A stretch of DNA of 64,000 nucleotides from JACVRW01 sp963765135 (GCA_963765135.1 CAVXUX010000002.1:868001-932000); one strand, 5' to 3'; shown: positions 9,169-19,627, counted from the first letter of the stretch. Notes: generated by a model not told the origin, from the sequence alone. Program-made: numbers and translations.

Positions 9169-10351
9169 ATGGAGGCGTTGGACGAGCTGGCCCGCGCGCT
9201 GCGGGCGCGGCTGGTCGAGCGGGCGCGCGACGGCGAGGCGGGCGGGTCGCTCGAGGACGAGGTGCGGTCGCTGGTCGAGCGTGAGGCCGCGGCGCTGCCG
9301 GAGGCCGAGCAGGCGCGGCTGGTCGAGCGGGTGATCGTGCTCGCGACCGGCCTCGGGCCGCTCGAGCCGCTGCTGGCGGATCCCTCGGTCGACGAGGTGA
9401 TGGTCAACGGGCCGGAGTCGGTGTACGTCGAGCGGCGCGGACGGCTGGAGCGGGTGGGGGTGCGGTTCGCGGGGGAGAGCGAGCTGATGCACGCGATCGA
9501 GCGGGTGCTGGCGCCGCTCGGGCGGCGGGTGGACGAGGCGTCGCCGCTGTGCGACGCGCGCATGGCGGATGGGTCGCGCGTGAACGTGGTGATCCCACCG
9601 CTGTCGCTGTCGGGGCCGTGCCTGACCGTGCGGCGCTTCCGGCGCGAGGGCTTCTCGCTGCGGGAGCTGGTGGCCAACGGGACGATGCCGGCGGCGCTGG
9701 CCGAGCTGCTGGCGGTGAGCGTGGCGGCGCGGGCGTCGATCCTCGTGAGCGGAGGCACGGGATCGGGGAAGACGACGACGCTGAACGCGCTGTCGGGGGC
9801 GATCCCGGGGGAGGAGCGGATCGTGACGATCGAGGACGCGGCCGAGTTGAGGCTGCGCCAGCGGCACGTGGTGCGGCTGGAGGCGCGGCCGGCGAACCTC
9901 GAGGGCCGCGGCGAGGTGACGATCAGGCAGCTCGTGCGCAACGCGCTGCGGATGCGACCCGACCGGATCGTGGTCGGGGAGGTGCGCGGGCCGGAGGCGC
10001 TGGACATGCTGCAGGCGCTGAACACCGGGCACGACGGGTCGCTGACGACGGTGCACGCGAACTCGCCGGAGGACGCGCTGCGACGGGTGGAGACGCTGGC
10101 GCTGATGGCCGGGGTGGGGCTGCCCCACCAGGCCGTGCGCGAGCAGGTGGCGAGCGCACTCGACCTGATCGTGCACCAGGCCCGGCTGGCGGACGGGACC
10201 CGCGCGGTGGAATCGGTCGTCGAGGTGGTGCGAGCGGCCGGAGGAGCCGGCGTCCGGGAGCTCTACCGTCAGCGGCAGCGACCCCCGAGCGCCCGGAGCG
10301 GGGCGACTGGCGGAGCGCATCGGGCGGCTGCGGCGGGAGGGGCGGGCGTGA
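9169..10351 (+). CDS. cpaF: CpaF/TadA-type pilus or secretion ATPase
   Basis: Cytoplasmic hexameric ATPase of the tight-adherence (Flp/type IVc) pilus machine. The N-terminal domain includes LGPLEPLLADPSVDEVMVNG. The core carries Walker A (SGGTGSGKTTT), the Asp box (IVTIEDAAELRL), Walker B (DRIVVGEVRG) and the His box (GHDGSLTTVHANS). About 393 residues. One shift near 10268 (CTC/CTT) gives the ending RLAERIGRLRREGRA and a TGA overlapping the tadB GTG. ATG 9169 follows a short 55-base gap after the DUF6636 gene. Confidence 0.9.
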
Positions 10352-11223
10352 GCGGGGCCGCGGCGCTCGCCGCGCTTGCCGCCGGCGCTGGCGTGCTCGC
10401 GCTGCGCGACCTGCTCGGCGGCGGCCTGCTCCGCCGCGACCTGCTCGCGCGAGGCACCGGCCTCGCGCATGGACTGGCCGGCCTCGTCGATGTCGTGGTG
10501 ACACTCGGCCGGGAGGGCCGGGACCCGGGCGCCGCGGAGCGCCGGCGGCTGCTGCTCGCCGGCGCCGGCCTGGCCTTCCTCGTGGGCTGCCTGATGATGG
10601 GTCTGCTCGCCGGGGTGGCGCTGGGCGCCGGTGGGGCCCTGGCTGGTCGCGCGGCTCCTGCGTGCCCGCCGTGAGCGCTTTCGCCGGGCGGTCGACGCCG
10701 GCGTGCCCGCGCTCGCCCTGGCGCTGGCCGACGCCCTCGCCGGAGGTCACTCCCTGCGCGGCGCGCTCGGCGAGGCGACCCGATCGGTCGGCGGCGCCGC
10801 GGGCCACGAGCTGCGCAGGGCGTGCGCCGAGCTGGCCGTCGGGGCGCGCCACGGACGATGCCCTCGAGGCGATGCGCGGCGCGGGTGCGCTCGCCGCGGC
10901 TGGACACGGTCGTCGCGGCGTGCCAGCTCCAGCGGCGAGCGGGCGGCGACCTGGCCCGGCTGCTGCGCGAGACGGCCCGCTCGATGGAGGAGCAGTCGCG
11001 CCTGGAGGGCGAGCTGAGGGCAGCGACGGCCCAGGCGCGCTTCACGGGCCTGATCGTGGTGGCCCTGCCGCTGGGCGGCGCGCTGCTCGCGGAGCTGGCG
11101 AGCCCAGGCTGGCTGGCGGGCCTCTGGAGCTCGTTCCTGACCGGCTGGCTCGTCGGAATCGCCCTGTTCCTGCAAGGTCTGGCCGCCGTCCTGATCCGGA
11201 GGCTCGGAACGGTGCGCTGGTGA
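10348..11223 (+). CDS. tadB: TadB-like type II secretion F-domain inner-membrane protein
   Basis: Inner-membrane platform protein that works with the CpaF ATPase. It has two N-terminal hydrophobic stretches (ALAALAAGAGVLALRDLL; LLLAGAGLAFLVGCLMMG), then the cytoplasmic F domain (AGVPALALALADALAGGHSL, LDTVVAACQLQRRAGGDLA, LLRETARSMEEQSRLEGE) and a C-terminal helix pair (FTGLIVVALPLGGALL, GWLVGIALFLQGLAAVLI). Three shifts, near 10635 (GGT/GGG), 10847 (GCG/GCC) and 10877 (CGC/CGG), break it into pieces. It overlaps cpaF and tadC by 4 bases each (GTGA). Confidence 0.85.
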
Positions 11224-12091
11224 GCACGGCCGCGATGCTGGCTGGACTGGCGGCCGCCCTGGCCGCCAGCGGGGCCGGCCTGCTGGTTGCCTCGGTTCGC
11301 GGCGGGAGCGGCGCGGCCGCCGCAGGCGGGGACCGCGCGCCCGCTCTCATGCGGCTGCTGGTCAGGGCCGGCGCGGCCCTTCGCGCCGCTGCGCCTCCGC
11401 ACGACCTCGAGGCCCGCATCGCCGCCGCTGGGCGTCCCGCCGGGCTGCGGGCGCGTGAGCTGATGGCCGCCAAGCTGGCGGCTGCCGCTCTGGGCGCCCT
11501 CGCGGGCGTGGCTCTCTCGACGCCCGCGCCCGGACGCCTGGCGCTCGCGCTCCTCGTGGGCGCTCCCGTTGCCGGCTTCCTCGCGCCGGACCTCTGGCTC
11601 GCCCGCCGGGCCGGCGAGCGCGCCCGGCAGCATCCGTCGCGGCCTGCCGGCGTTGCTCGACCTGCTGCGGGTGGGGGTGGAGTCCGGCAGCTCGCTCGCC
11701 CAGGCCCTGCGCGAGGTCGGCGCGCGCACGCACGGGCCGCTCGCCGCCGAATGGCGGGCGGTCGGCCGTCAGGTCGACCTCGGCGTTCCGCTCGAGCGCG
11801 CGCTGGACGGGATGGCGGAACGGGCGCCGCTCGCCAGAGGTGCGGGCGCTGCGAGCGGCCCTCGACCGCGCCCGTCGCCACGGCGTCCCACTCGGCGAGA
11901 CGCTCGCCGCCCAGGCCCGCGACGCCCGCTTCGCCCTCGCCCGTCACGCCCGCGAGGAGGCCGCCCGGGCCGGCCCGAAGATCCAGCTGGTCGTCGCGCT
12001 GCTCCTGGTGCCGTCCGTGCTGCTGCTCGTCGCGGCCGCGCTGCTGTCGGCGCTGCTGGGCGGTGGCGCCGCCGGCGCCCTCAGCAGCTGA
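11220..12091 (+). CDS. tadC: TadC-like type II secretion F-domain protein
   Basis: Second F-domain platform protein of the Tad machine, paired with TadB. The N-terminal part is membrane-spanning (AAMLAGLAAALAASGAGLLV; LAAAALGALAGVAL). The F domain has RGLPALLDLLRVGVESGSSL, LAAEWRAVGRQVDLG and LRAALDRARRHGVPLGETL, and the C-terminal helix is LVVALLLVPSVLLLVAAAL. Two shifts, near 11643 (CAT/CAC) and 11838 (GCC/GCA), are both explained by two synonymous third bases side by side. The stop overlaps the end of the convergent secreted-protein gene by 11 bases. No pilin or prepilin peptidase gene follows. Confidence 0.83.
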
Positions 12092-12632
12092 CCACCAGGT
12101 GGAACGAGCGGTTGGCCTGCGCGCCGGTGCTGTCGCGCGTCACCACACGCACGCCGTTCACGTTGCTCGCCGCCGAGGTGACGGCGATCTGTCCCGTGCC
12201 GGGCCCCGATGCCGACTCGTCGCCGAGCGTCGCCGTATAGACGCACTGGCGCACGTCGCGGTCGAAGACGACCTGGTACTGGCCGGTCCCCGTCTGGGCG
12301 CTCGAGGCGACTCCGCGCCCGCGCACCAGCGCGCCGACATCCGAGATCACGCCCTGCCGAACGACACCATCCGCCAGCACCGCCGACGGCACCTGCTTGA
12401 GCTTGGTCGCGTCGAGCGCCTGCTCCTTGATCGCGTTCGGGCCGAAGCCGTCCGGCTTGGCTTCCTGCCCGCGCAACGTGCCGTTCTTGAAGTCGCGGTT
12501 CCGGATCGAGCCGTCGACGATGTCGGCCGAGTCGATCGTCGCGACGGCGTAGGAGACGCCGCCGAGCGAGACGAACAGGGCCGCACAGGCGACGACCATC
12601 GAGGGCGACGGGGTGCGAAGAAAGCGCTTCAT
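12081..12632 (-). CDS. Secreted protein of unknown function, beta-helix-like D/N-rich segment
   Basis: 183 residues. Residues 1-30 are a signal peptide (MVVACAALFVSLGGVSYAVA). There follows a repetitive stretch with DSADIVDGSIRNRDFKNGTL, in which D/N-x-(S/T)-(I/L) units recur, then a C-terminal domain beginning near GQYQVVFDRDVRQCVY and ending FHLVVSC. The two cysteines (Q-C-V and the last residue) could form a disulfide. I recall similar K-R-F-x-R-x-P-S-P-S-M-V-V-A leaders from many paralogues in Solirubrobacterales genomes; no function is known to me. It is convergent with tadC. Confidence 0.7.
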   Translation of the reverse strand: MKRFLRTPSPSMVVACAALFVSLGGVSYAVATIDSADIVDGSIRNRDFKNGTLRGQEAKPDGFGPNAIKEQALDATKLKQVPSAVLADGVVRQGVISDVGALVRGRGVASSAQTGTGQYQVVFDRDVRQCVYTATLGDESASGPGTGQIAVTSAASNVNGVRVVTRDSTGAQANRSFHLVVSC

Positions 12633-12841
12633 GGGTTGACCTCCCGCGGTCTAGTGGGTGTCCCCCTGCAACAGCGTTGACCCCGGCTGGGTTGCGGCAG
12701 CGGCCCTTCTAACGCAACGCGTCTTGCACACGGCGCACCGCGAGCGGTCTCGCGGAGGCGTGTTCTCCCACCGCACACGCCGCTCTACAGAGCCGAATCC
12801 GGTCCGCCTGGACGAATGGGCGGCCCGCATCGGACGGAAAA

Positions 12842-12891
12842 GTGGGAGCAGGTGTTGCGGAGTGGGAGAAAGTGGGCTACTGTGGCGCCAC
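12842..12891 (+). promoter_or_regulatory. MraZ operator: five GTGGG-type repeats at exact 10-base spacing
   Basis: Starting at 12842, 12852, 12862, 12872 and 12882 there are five consecutive 10-mers beginning GTGG or GTGT: GTGGGAGCAG, GTGTTGCGGA, GTGGGAGAAA, GTGGGCTACT, GTGGCGCCAC. MraZ binds direct TGGGN repeats with 10-base periodicity in front of its own operon and represses it. The repeats overlap the predicted -35 and -10 boxes, as expected for autorepression. Confidence 0.8.
12855..12883 (+). promoter_or_regulatory. Predicted sigma70-type promoter of the dcw operon
   Basis: TTGCGG (12855-12860), a 17-base spacer and TACTGT (12878-12883). It lies inside the MraZ repeats, 78 bases before the mraZ start. 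Confidence 0.6.
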
Positions 12892-12897
12892 CAATTG

Positions 12898-12936
12898 ACC
12901 GGAGTGGCGGGGCTCCTCCCACTCCGCCACTCCGGT
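12898..12936 (+). other. Strong hairpin in the mraZ 5' untranslated region
   Basis: A perfect 13-bp stem, ACCGGAGTGGCGG (12898-12910) with CCGCCACTCCGGT (12924-12936), and a 13-base loop. It lies downstream of the promoter and 24 bases before the mraZ ATG, with no T-run after it. It could be an attenuator, an mRNA-stability element or a second protein-binding palindrome (it contains GTGG). Confidence 0.6.
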
Positions 12937-12960
12937 CTAACTCTTTCTGGGACATGCAAA

Positions 12961-13395
12961 ATGGCGTTTCGAGGTCACTTCGAGCATTCGCTGGACGCGA
13001 AGAACCGGCTCAGCATCCCGGCTCGCTTTCGCGCGTCCTTCTCGAACGGGACCGTGCTCGCCAAGGACCCCGAGCCGTGCGTCGCGATCTGGACGCCGGA
13101 CACGCACGAGGCGATCATCGAGCGCGCGCTCGGGGAGCTGAACCCGATGGGCTCCGAGTACCGCAAGCTGAGCCGCTTCTACCAGGGCAACTCCTTCGAG
13201 ATCGAGCTGGACGCGAGCGGCCGCGTCACCTTGCCGGCGCCGCTGCTCACGCACGCGACGATCGAGAAGGAGGTCGTGGTCGTGGGGGTCGGGGATCACC
13301 TCGAGGTCTGGGGCGCGGGGCGCTGGCGCTCGGTCCAGGAGGCCCTCGACGCGGAGATCGGGGAGGTGACGGAGCGTCTTGGCAATCCTTCTTGA
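12961..13395 (+). CDS. mraZ: MraZ, transcriptional regulator of the division/cell-wall operon
   Basis: 144 residues made of two AbrB-like beta modules, each with the MraZ signature: FRGHFEHSLDAKNRLSIPARFR at residues 3-24 and FEIELDASGRVTLPAPLL at about 79-96. It forms a ring that binds spaced TGGG repeats; such repeats lie directly upstream. It is the first gene of the dcw cluster, 1 base before the rsmH ATG. Confidence 0.95.
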   Translation: MAFRGHFEHSLDAKNRLSIPARFRASFSNGTVLAKDPEPCVAIWTPDTHEAIIERALGELNPMGSEYRKLSRFYQGNSFEIELDASGRVTLPAPLLTHATIEKEVVVVGVGDHLEVWGAGRWRSVQEALDAEIGEVTERLGNPS

Positions 13396-13396
13396 C

Positions 13397-14350
13397 ATGA
13401 CCCCTGTGCACGTCCCGGTGCTCGCCGGCGAGCTGATCGACCTGACCGCCCCGGCGAGGGGCGAGACGGCCGTGGACTGCACCTTCGGCGCGGGCGGCCA
13501 CGCGCGCCTGGTGGCCGACCGGCTCGGCTCGACCGGGACGCTGGTCTGCATCGACCGCGACCCCGCCGCCGAGGCGCGCTTCGAGGAGCTGGCCGCCGAG
13601 GTCGCCTGCGAGACCCGCTTCCTGCGCATGGACTACGCGGAAGGCCTCGCGGTTCTGATCGAGGAGGGGGTTGGGGCCGACGTGGTCTACCTCGACCTCG
13701 GCATCTCGTCGATGCAAGTCGACGCGCGCGAGCGCGGCTTCTCCTACTCCTACGACGCGCCGCTCGACATGCGGATGGACCCGAGCCAGGAGCTGGATGC
13801 GCGCGTGGTCCTCAACAATTGGGACGAGCGCCAGCTGGCCCAGATCTTCCGCCGCTACGGCGAGGACCCGAACGCGCGCCGGATCGCGCGCGAGATCGTC
13901 AGGCGCCGGCGCCGCGCGCCGCTTCAGACCACCGGCGAGCTGGTCGAGGCGATCGAGGCCGCGCTGCCCGCCGCGGTGCGGCGCCGCTTCGGCGGCGGCC
14001 ACCCCGCCAAGCGCGTGTTCCAGGCGGTCCGGATCGCCGTCAACGGCGAGCTCGACTCGCTCGATCGCGCGCTCCCGCTCGCATGGGACCTGCTGCGGCC
14101 GGGCGGTCGCCTCGCCGCGATCTCGTTCCACTCGCTGGAGGACCGGCGCGTGAAGCGCTTCCTGGTCGAGCGGGCGCGTGGCTGCGTGTGCCCGCCGGAC
14201 TTCCCGGTCTGCGTCTGCGGCCACGAGGCCGAGGCCGAGCTGCTCACCGGCCGCCCGGTGGCGCCCACGCCCGGTGAGGTCGCGCAGAACCCGCGCGCGA
14301 AGTCGGGTCGTCTGCGGGCAGCCAGGCGGATCGCGCCGGTGGAGAGCTGA
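13397..14350 (+). CDS. rsmH: 16S rRNA m4C1402 methyltransferase RsmH
   Basis: SAM-dependent methylation of C1402 in the ribosomal decoding centre. 317 residues with the RsmH opening HVPVLAGELIDL, the SAM loop DCTFGAGGHARLV, LDLGISSMQVD, RGFSYSYDAPLDMRMD, GGGHPAKRVFQAVRIAVNGEL and ISFHSLEDRRVKRF. Downstream is a short cysteine-containing segment (GCVCPPDFPVCVCG), common in actinobacterial homologues. ATG 13397 is 1 base after the mraZ stop; a TTG at 13379 is less likely. Its TGA overlaps the ftsL ATG (TGATG). Confidence 0.95.
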   Translation: MTPVHVPVLAGELIDLTAPARGETAVDCTFGAGGHARLVADRLGSTGTLVCIDRDPAAEARFEELAAEVACETRFLRMDYAEGLAVLIEEGVGADVVYLDLGISSMQVDARERGFSYSYDAPLDMRMDPSQELDARVVLNNWDERQLAQIFRRYGEDPNARRIAREIVRRRRRAPLQTTGELVEAIEAALPAAVRRRFGGGHPAKRVFQAVRIAVNGELDSLDRALPLAWDLLRPGGRLAAISFHSLEDRRVKRFLVERARGCVCPPDFPVCVCGHEAEAELLTGRPVAPTPGEVAQNPRAKSGRLRAARRIAPVES

Positions 14351-14982
14351 TGGCCCGCGCCGCCGCAGCCGTTGCCGCGCCCGCGACGACCGCGGGTCGC
14401 GCGGCCCCAGCCGCCCCCTCGCGGCGCCAGCCGACACGTCGCAAGCCCGCGCCCGCCAAGCGCCCGGTCCGGCGCGCGTCGGGTCAGGCGGCGCCGAGCC
14501 GCACTGCGCCTCGTCGCGCTCCCCGGGCCGCGCCGCGCCGGGTCGCGCTCCCGCTCGGCGCCCGCGTGCTCGACGCGGTCCTCAGCGGCCGCATCTGGAT
14601 CGGCCTGGTCGGCGTGCTGCTCGCCGGGATCGTGTTCTTCAACGTCGACCTGCTGCGGATGAACCGCGAGATCACGCAGATGGCCGACAAGGCCGCCCAG
14701 CTCAAGCGCGAGAACGGGCGCCTGCGCGAGGACGTGGCCGGGCTGGCCAACAGCGAGCGCATCCAGCAGGCGGCGGCCGAGCTCGGGCTCGTGCTCCCGG
14801 CGCCGGCCGAGGTGCGCTACCTGAAGTCGAACCCGACGATCGACGCGCGCACCGCCTCGAAGCGGATCATCGCGCCCACCCCGATGGCGGCCCCGGATCC
14901 GCTCGTAACGGAGACGACCCCGACCACGACCCCGACCACGACCACGCTGCCGACCACGACGGCGGCCTCGCCCACGGGTTAG
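14350..14982 (+). CDS. ftsL: FtsL/septum-initiator-like division protein
   Basis: Located exactly where ftsL sits between rsmH and ftsI. 210 residues: a basic, Ala/Pro/Arg-rich cytoplasmic tail of about 75 residues, one membrane helix (IGLVGVLLAGIVFFNVDLL), an extracellular coiled coil (MNREITQMADKAAQLKREN) with an LGLVLPAPAEVRYL tail, and a Thr/Pro-rich end. Sequence similarity to FtsL is weak by nature, so the call rests on topology and position. FtsL links FtsQ and the FtsW/FtsI synthase in the divisome. Confidence 0.8.
   Translation: MARAAAAVAAPATTAGRAAPAAPSRRQPTRRKPAPAKRPVRRASGQAAPSRTAPRRAPRAAPRRVALPLGARVLDAVLSGRIWIGLVGVLLAGIVFFNVDLLRMNREITQMADKAAQLKRENGRLREDVAGLANSERIQQAAAELGLVLPAPAEVRYLKSNPTIDARTASKRIIAPTPMAAPDPLVTETTPTTTPTTTTLPTTTAASPTG
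14911..14960 (+). repeat. Simple ACG/ACC repeat at the end of ftsL
   Basis: Near-tandem ACCACGACC units encode a T-T-P-T-T-T-P-T-T-T-T tail. The tract is low complexity and could vary in length between strains. Confidence 0.6.
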
Positions 14983-14985
14983 CGG

Positions 14986-16623
14986 GTGCGCCTGGTCGAG
15001 CGCAGGATCGGGCTGCTGTTTGCCCTGTTCCTCTTGCTGCTCGGCGCCGCCACCGCGCGCGCCACCTGGATCGGGACGGTCAAGGCCGGCTCGCTCGGCG
15101 CCCGCGCGGTCCAGCAGCAGGTCGAGGACATGGTCGTGCCGGCCCGGCGCGGCTCGATCGTCGACCGCCACGACTTGGAGCTGGCCGTCTCGGAGGACGC
15201 CGTGACGGTGTTCGCCTACCCGTACCTGATCGACAACCCCGCGCGGGTGTCGGCCCGGCTCGCCCCGCTGCTGGGCGTCTCCGAGGACGACCTGCTCAAG
15301 AAGCTGAGCAACCGCGACTCGACCTTCATCTACCTGCGCCACAAGATCGACGCGTCGGTGGGGCACAAGATCGAGCAGCTCCGGATCGAGGGCATCGACA
15401 CCGTCGTCGAGCCCAAGCGCACCTATCCGCAGGGGTACCTCGCGTCACAGGTGCTCGGCAGCGTCGGCTCCGAGAACACCGGCCTGGCCGGCCTCGAGTA
15501 CTCCCAGGAGGAAACGCTCGGCGGCCACGACGGCCACCGCCGGGTCGTGAAGGACGCGCTCGGCCAGCCGGTCAGCCTGATCGAGACCGAGCGCGCCGAG
15601 GAGGGCGAGGACATCAAGCTCACGCTGGACGCCGCGATCCAGGAGCGCGTGGAGGCCGTGCTCGGCGAGGTGGGGATGACCTACCAGCCGGCCGGGGCCA
15701 CGGCGGTCGTGATGGACCCCCGCACCGGCGCCATCCTCGCGCTGGCCAACTGGCCGCGCGTGGACGCCAACGACCCCGACGGTGCGCCCGACTACGCCCG
15801 CCAGGATCGAGCGATCCAGTTCAACTACGAGCCGGGCTCGACGTTCAAGGCGTTCACCGTCGCCGGCGCGCTCGAGGAGGGCCTGATCCGGCCCGAGACC
15901 ATGCTCCACGTCCCCTTCGAGCTCCACGTCGCCGACCGCACGATCGGCGAGGCCCACGAGGACGGCAACGGCGACCTGACCGTCGAGCAGATCCTGGCCC
16001 GCTCCTCGAACGTGGGCAGCGCGATGATCGGCCTCAAGCTGGGCGCCACCCGCTTCGACCGCTGGGTCCGCCGCTTCGGTTTCTCGAAGCCCACCGGCGT
16101 CGACCTCCCCGGCGAGCAGCGCGGCATCGTCCTGGACGTGAACCACTACTCGGGCTCGTCGCTCGGCAACATGTCGATCGGGCAGGGCCTGTCGGTCACG
16201 CCGATCCAGATGGCCGCGGGCTTCACCGCGATCGCGAACGGCGGCGTCAGGCGCCAGCCGTACATCGTCGCCGGCGACCGCAAGCCCGGCAAGCGGGTGC
16301 TGTCGCGCAAGACGGCGACAGAGGTGTCCCAGATGCTCGAGGGAGTGCTGGCGGCTGGCGGTACCGCGCAGGAGGCCTCGGTCGCGGGCTACACGCTCGC
16401 CGGCAAGACAGGCACCGCCGAGAAGCCGGAGAACGGCACCTACTCCAAGACCGACTTCGTGGCCTCGTTCATCGGCTTCGCGCCGGCCCGCAACCCGCGC
16501 CTGCTGGTCTCCGTCATGGTCGACGAGCCGCGCGGCGACATCTACGGAGGCACGGTCGCGGCGCCGGCCTTCGAGCGCATCATGGAGTTCGCCCTGCCGT
16601 ATCTGAAGATCCCGCCTGAGTAG
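14986..16623 (+). CDS. ftsI: Septal peptidoglycan transpeptidase FtsI (class B PBP)
   Basis: 545 residues: an N-terminal membrane anchor (IGLLFALFLLLLGAATA), the PBP dimerisation domain (RRGSIVDRHDLELAVS) and the transpeptidase domain. Active-site motifs are STFK in EPGSTFKAF (about residue 285), SSN (RSSNVGSAM, about 341) and KTG (LAGKTGTAEK, about 474). It cross-links septal peptidoglycan with FtsW. GTG start 3 bases after the ftsL stop. Its TAG stop also forms the first three bases of a TAGGCT hexamer before murE. Confidence 0.95.
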   Translation: MRLVERRIGLLFALFLLLLGAATARATWIGTVKAGSLGARAVQQQVEDMVVPARRGSIVDRHDLELAVSEDAVTVFAYPYLIDNPARVSARLAPLLGVSEDDLLKKLSNRDSTFIYLRHKIDASVGHKIEQLRIEGIDTVVEPKRTYPQGYLASQVLGSVGSENTGLAGLEYSQEETLGGHDGHRRVVKDALGQPVSLIETERAEEGEDIKLTLDAAIQERVEAVLGEVGMTYQPAGATAVVMDPRTGAILALANWPRVDANDPDGAPDYARQDRAIQFNYEPGSTFKAFTVAGALEEGLIRPETMLHVPFELHVADRTIGEAHEDGNGDLTVEQILARSSNVGSAMIGLKLGATRFDRWVRRFGFSKPTGVDLPGEQRGIVLDVNHYSGSSLGNMSIGQGLSVTPIQMAAGFTAIANGGVRRQPYIVAGDRKPGKRVLSRKTATEVSQMLEGVLAAGGTAQEASVAGYTLAGKTGTAEKPENGTYSKTDFVASFIGFAPARNPRLLVSVMVDEPRGDIYGGTVAAPAFERIMEFALPYLKIPPE

Positions 16624-16626
16624 GCT
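16621..16626 (+). promoter_or_regulatory. Putative -10 hexamer TAGGCT before murE, built on the ftsI stop codon
   Basis: TAGGCT starts at the TAG of ftsI and ends 10 bases before the murE ATG. It matches the leaderless pattern seen across the window, and would allow internal expression of the mur genes. Confidence 0.4.
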
Positions 16627-16636
16627 TGGGCCCTCC

Positions 16637-18123
<1,487 letters not shown>

Positions 18124-18127
<4 letters not shown>

Positions 18128-19476
18128 TCGACCTCTCCGCCGCGCGCGTCGCGCAGGCCGCCGGAGGCGACCTCGCCGCCGGCGATCCCGAGCGCGCCGG
18201 ACCCGCGCGCGCCGTGATCGACTCGCGCGAGGTCGAGTCGAGCGACCTGTTCGTCGGCCTTCCCGGCGCCGGCGCGCACGGCGGCGAGTTCGCGGTCGCG
18301 GCCCTGGACGCCGGCGCGTGGGGGGTGCTCGTCGACCGCGAGCACGCCGCCGCGGCGGTCGCAGCCGCCGCCGACAGCGTCGGCCACTCCGCCTGCAGCG
18401 GCGCAGCCGTGATCGCGGTGGACGACCCGCTCGCCGCCCTGCACGCGCTCGCCCGCAGCTGGCGGCGAGAGCTCAACGCGAAGGTGTTCGCGGTCACCGG
18501 GTCCACCGGGAAGACCTCGACCAAGGACATCCTCGCCGCGCTGCTGCGCCCGCGGCTGGTCACGCACGCGTCGCGCGAGAACTGGAACACCGAGATCGGC
18601 CTGCCGCTGACGATCCTGGAGGCTCCGCGCGGAACCGAGGCGCTGGTCCTGGAGATGGCCATGCGCGGCGAGGGCCAGATCGCCGAGCTGGTGGCGGTCG
18701 CCGAGCCGGACACCGGTGTGATCGTGAACGTCGGGCCGGTGCACCTCGAGCTGCTCGGGACGGTCGAGCGCGTGGCGGCCGCCAAGGCCGAGCTGATCCG
18801 CGACCTGCGTCCCGGCACCGCCTGCGTCGTCCCCGCCAGCGAGCCGCTGCTGGAGGCCCACCTGCGCGACGACGTGGACACCTGGACCTTCGGCCCGGGC
18901 GGCGAGGTGCGCCTGCTGGCCTTCGACGCCGGCCACGCCGAGATCGAGGCGCGCCAGGAGACGGTGAGCCTCGAGCTGGGCTACTCGGAGCCGCACAACC
19001 TGCTCAACACGCTGGCCGCCGTGGCCGCCGCGCGGGCGCTCGGCGTGAGCGTCGGGGGCCGCGTCGGCGTGCGCTTCTCCTCGCTGCGCGGCGAGGTGGT
19101 GGAGCTGCCGGGCGGCGTTACCGTGGTGAACGACTGCTACAACGCCAACCCGATGTCGATGCGGGCGGCCCTGGATCACCTCGCGACGAGCACGGCCACG
19201 CGCCGCGTCGCGGTGCTGGGGGCGATGGCCGAGCTGGGCGACGGCTCGCCGGGCTACCACCGCGAGATCGGCTCGCACGCGGCGGCGCTGGGCATCGACG
19301 TGCTCGTGCCGGTCGGCGAGGAGGCGCTCGGCTACACGGACGAGTTCGACGGCGAGACGCACCCGGTGGCCACGCCCGAGGAGGCCGCCGCCCTGCTCGA
19401 GGAGCTGGCCCGCCCGGGCGACCGCGTGCTGATCAAGGGGTCCCGCTCGGTGGGCCTGGAACGAGTGCTGGCCTGA
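18124..19476 (+). CDS. murF: UDP-MurNAc-pentapeptide synthetase MurF
   Basis: Adds D-Ala-D-Ala to complete the cytoplasmic muropeptide. 450 residues with the P-loop VTGSTGKTSTKD, the ENWNTEIGLPLTIL motif typical of MurF, VLEMAMRGEGQIAEL, NVGPVHLELLG, NDCYNANPMSM and VLGAMAELGDGS. GTG 18124 was chosen because it opens the conserved MurF N-terminus (VIDLSAARVAQAAGG) and gives a GTGA junction with the repaired murE. Confidence 0.94.
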
Positions 19477-19478
19477 TG

Positions 19479-19627
19479 GGGGTCCCTCCACTCACTCCGG
19501 GCCGGTTTGCCGGCTGCAAGTCTTCGCCTGGCGGCGTCCCCGCTCCCGCCATAGCGCTGCTATGCCGGCTTCGCGGCTCCTTCACGCTCGACTTTCCTCG
19601 GCAGCCCGGATCTCGCGGAGAGACCCC
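19479..19627. repeat. 149-base spacer with imperfect terminal inverted repeats between murF and mraY
   Basis: The only sizeable gap inside the mur genes. Its ends are GGGGTCCCTCC (19479-19489) and GGAGAGACCCC (19617-19627), complementary at 10 of 11 positions. Inside is a small palindrome, CATAGC-GCT-GCTATG. It could be a miniature inverted-repeat element or a structured RNA; nothing coding is evident. Confidence 0.45.

Larger units (their letters stand above)
12633..12960. other. Intergenic region in front of the dcw cluster
   Basis: 328 bases with no convincing gene. From left to right it holds a short stem (12738-12744 with 12749-12755), the MraZ boxes and promoter (12842-12891), and a 13-bp perfect hairpin (12898-12936) just before mraZ. 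It separates the divergent secreted-protein gene from mraZ, so it must also carry that gene's promoter, which I could not place. Confidence 0.7.
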
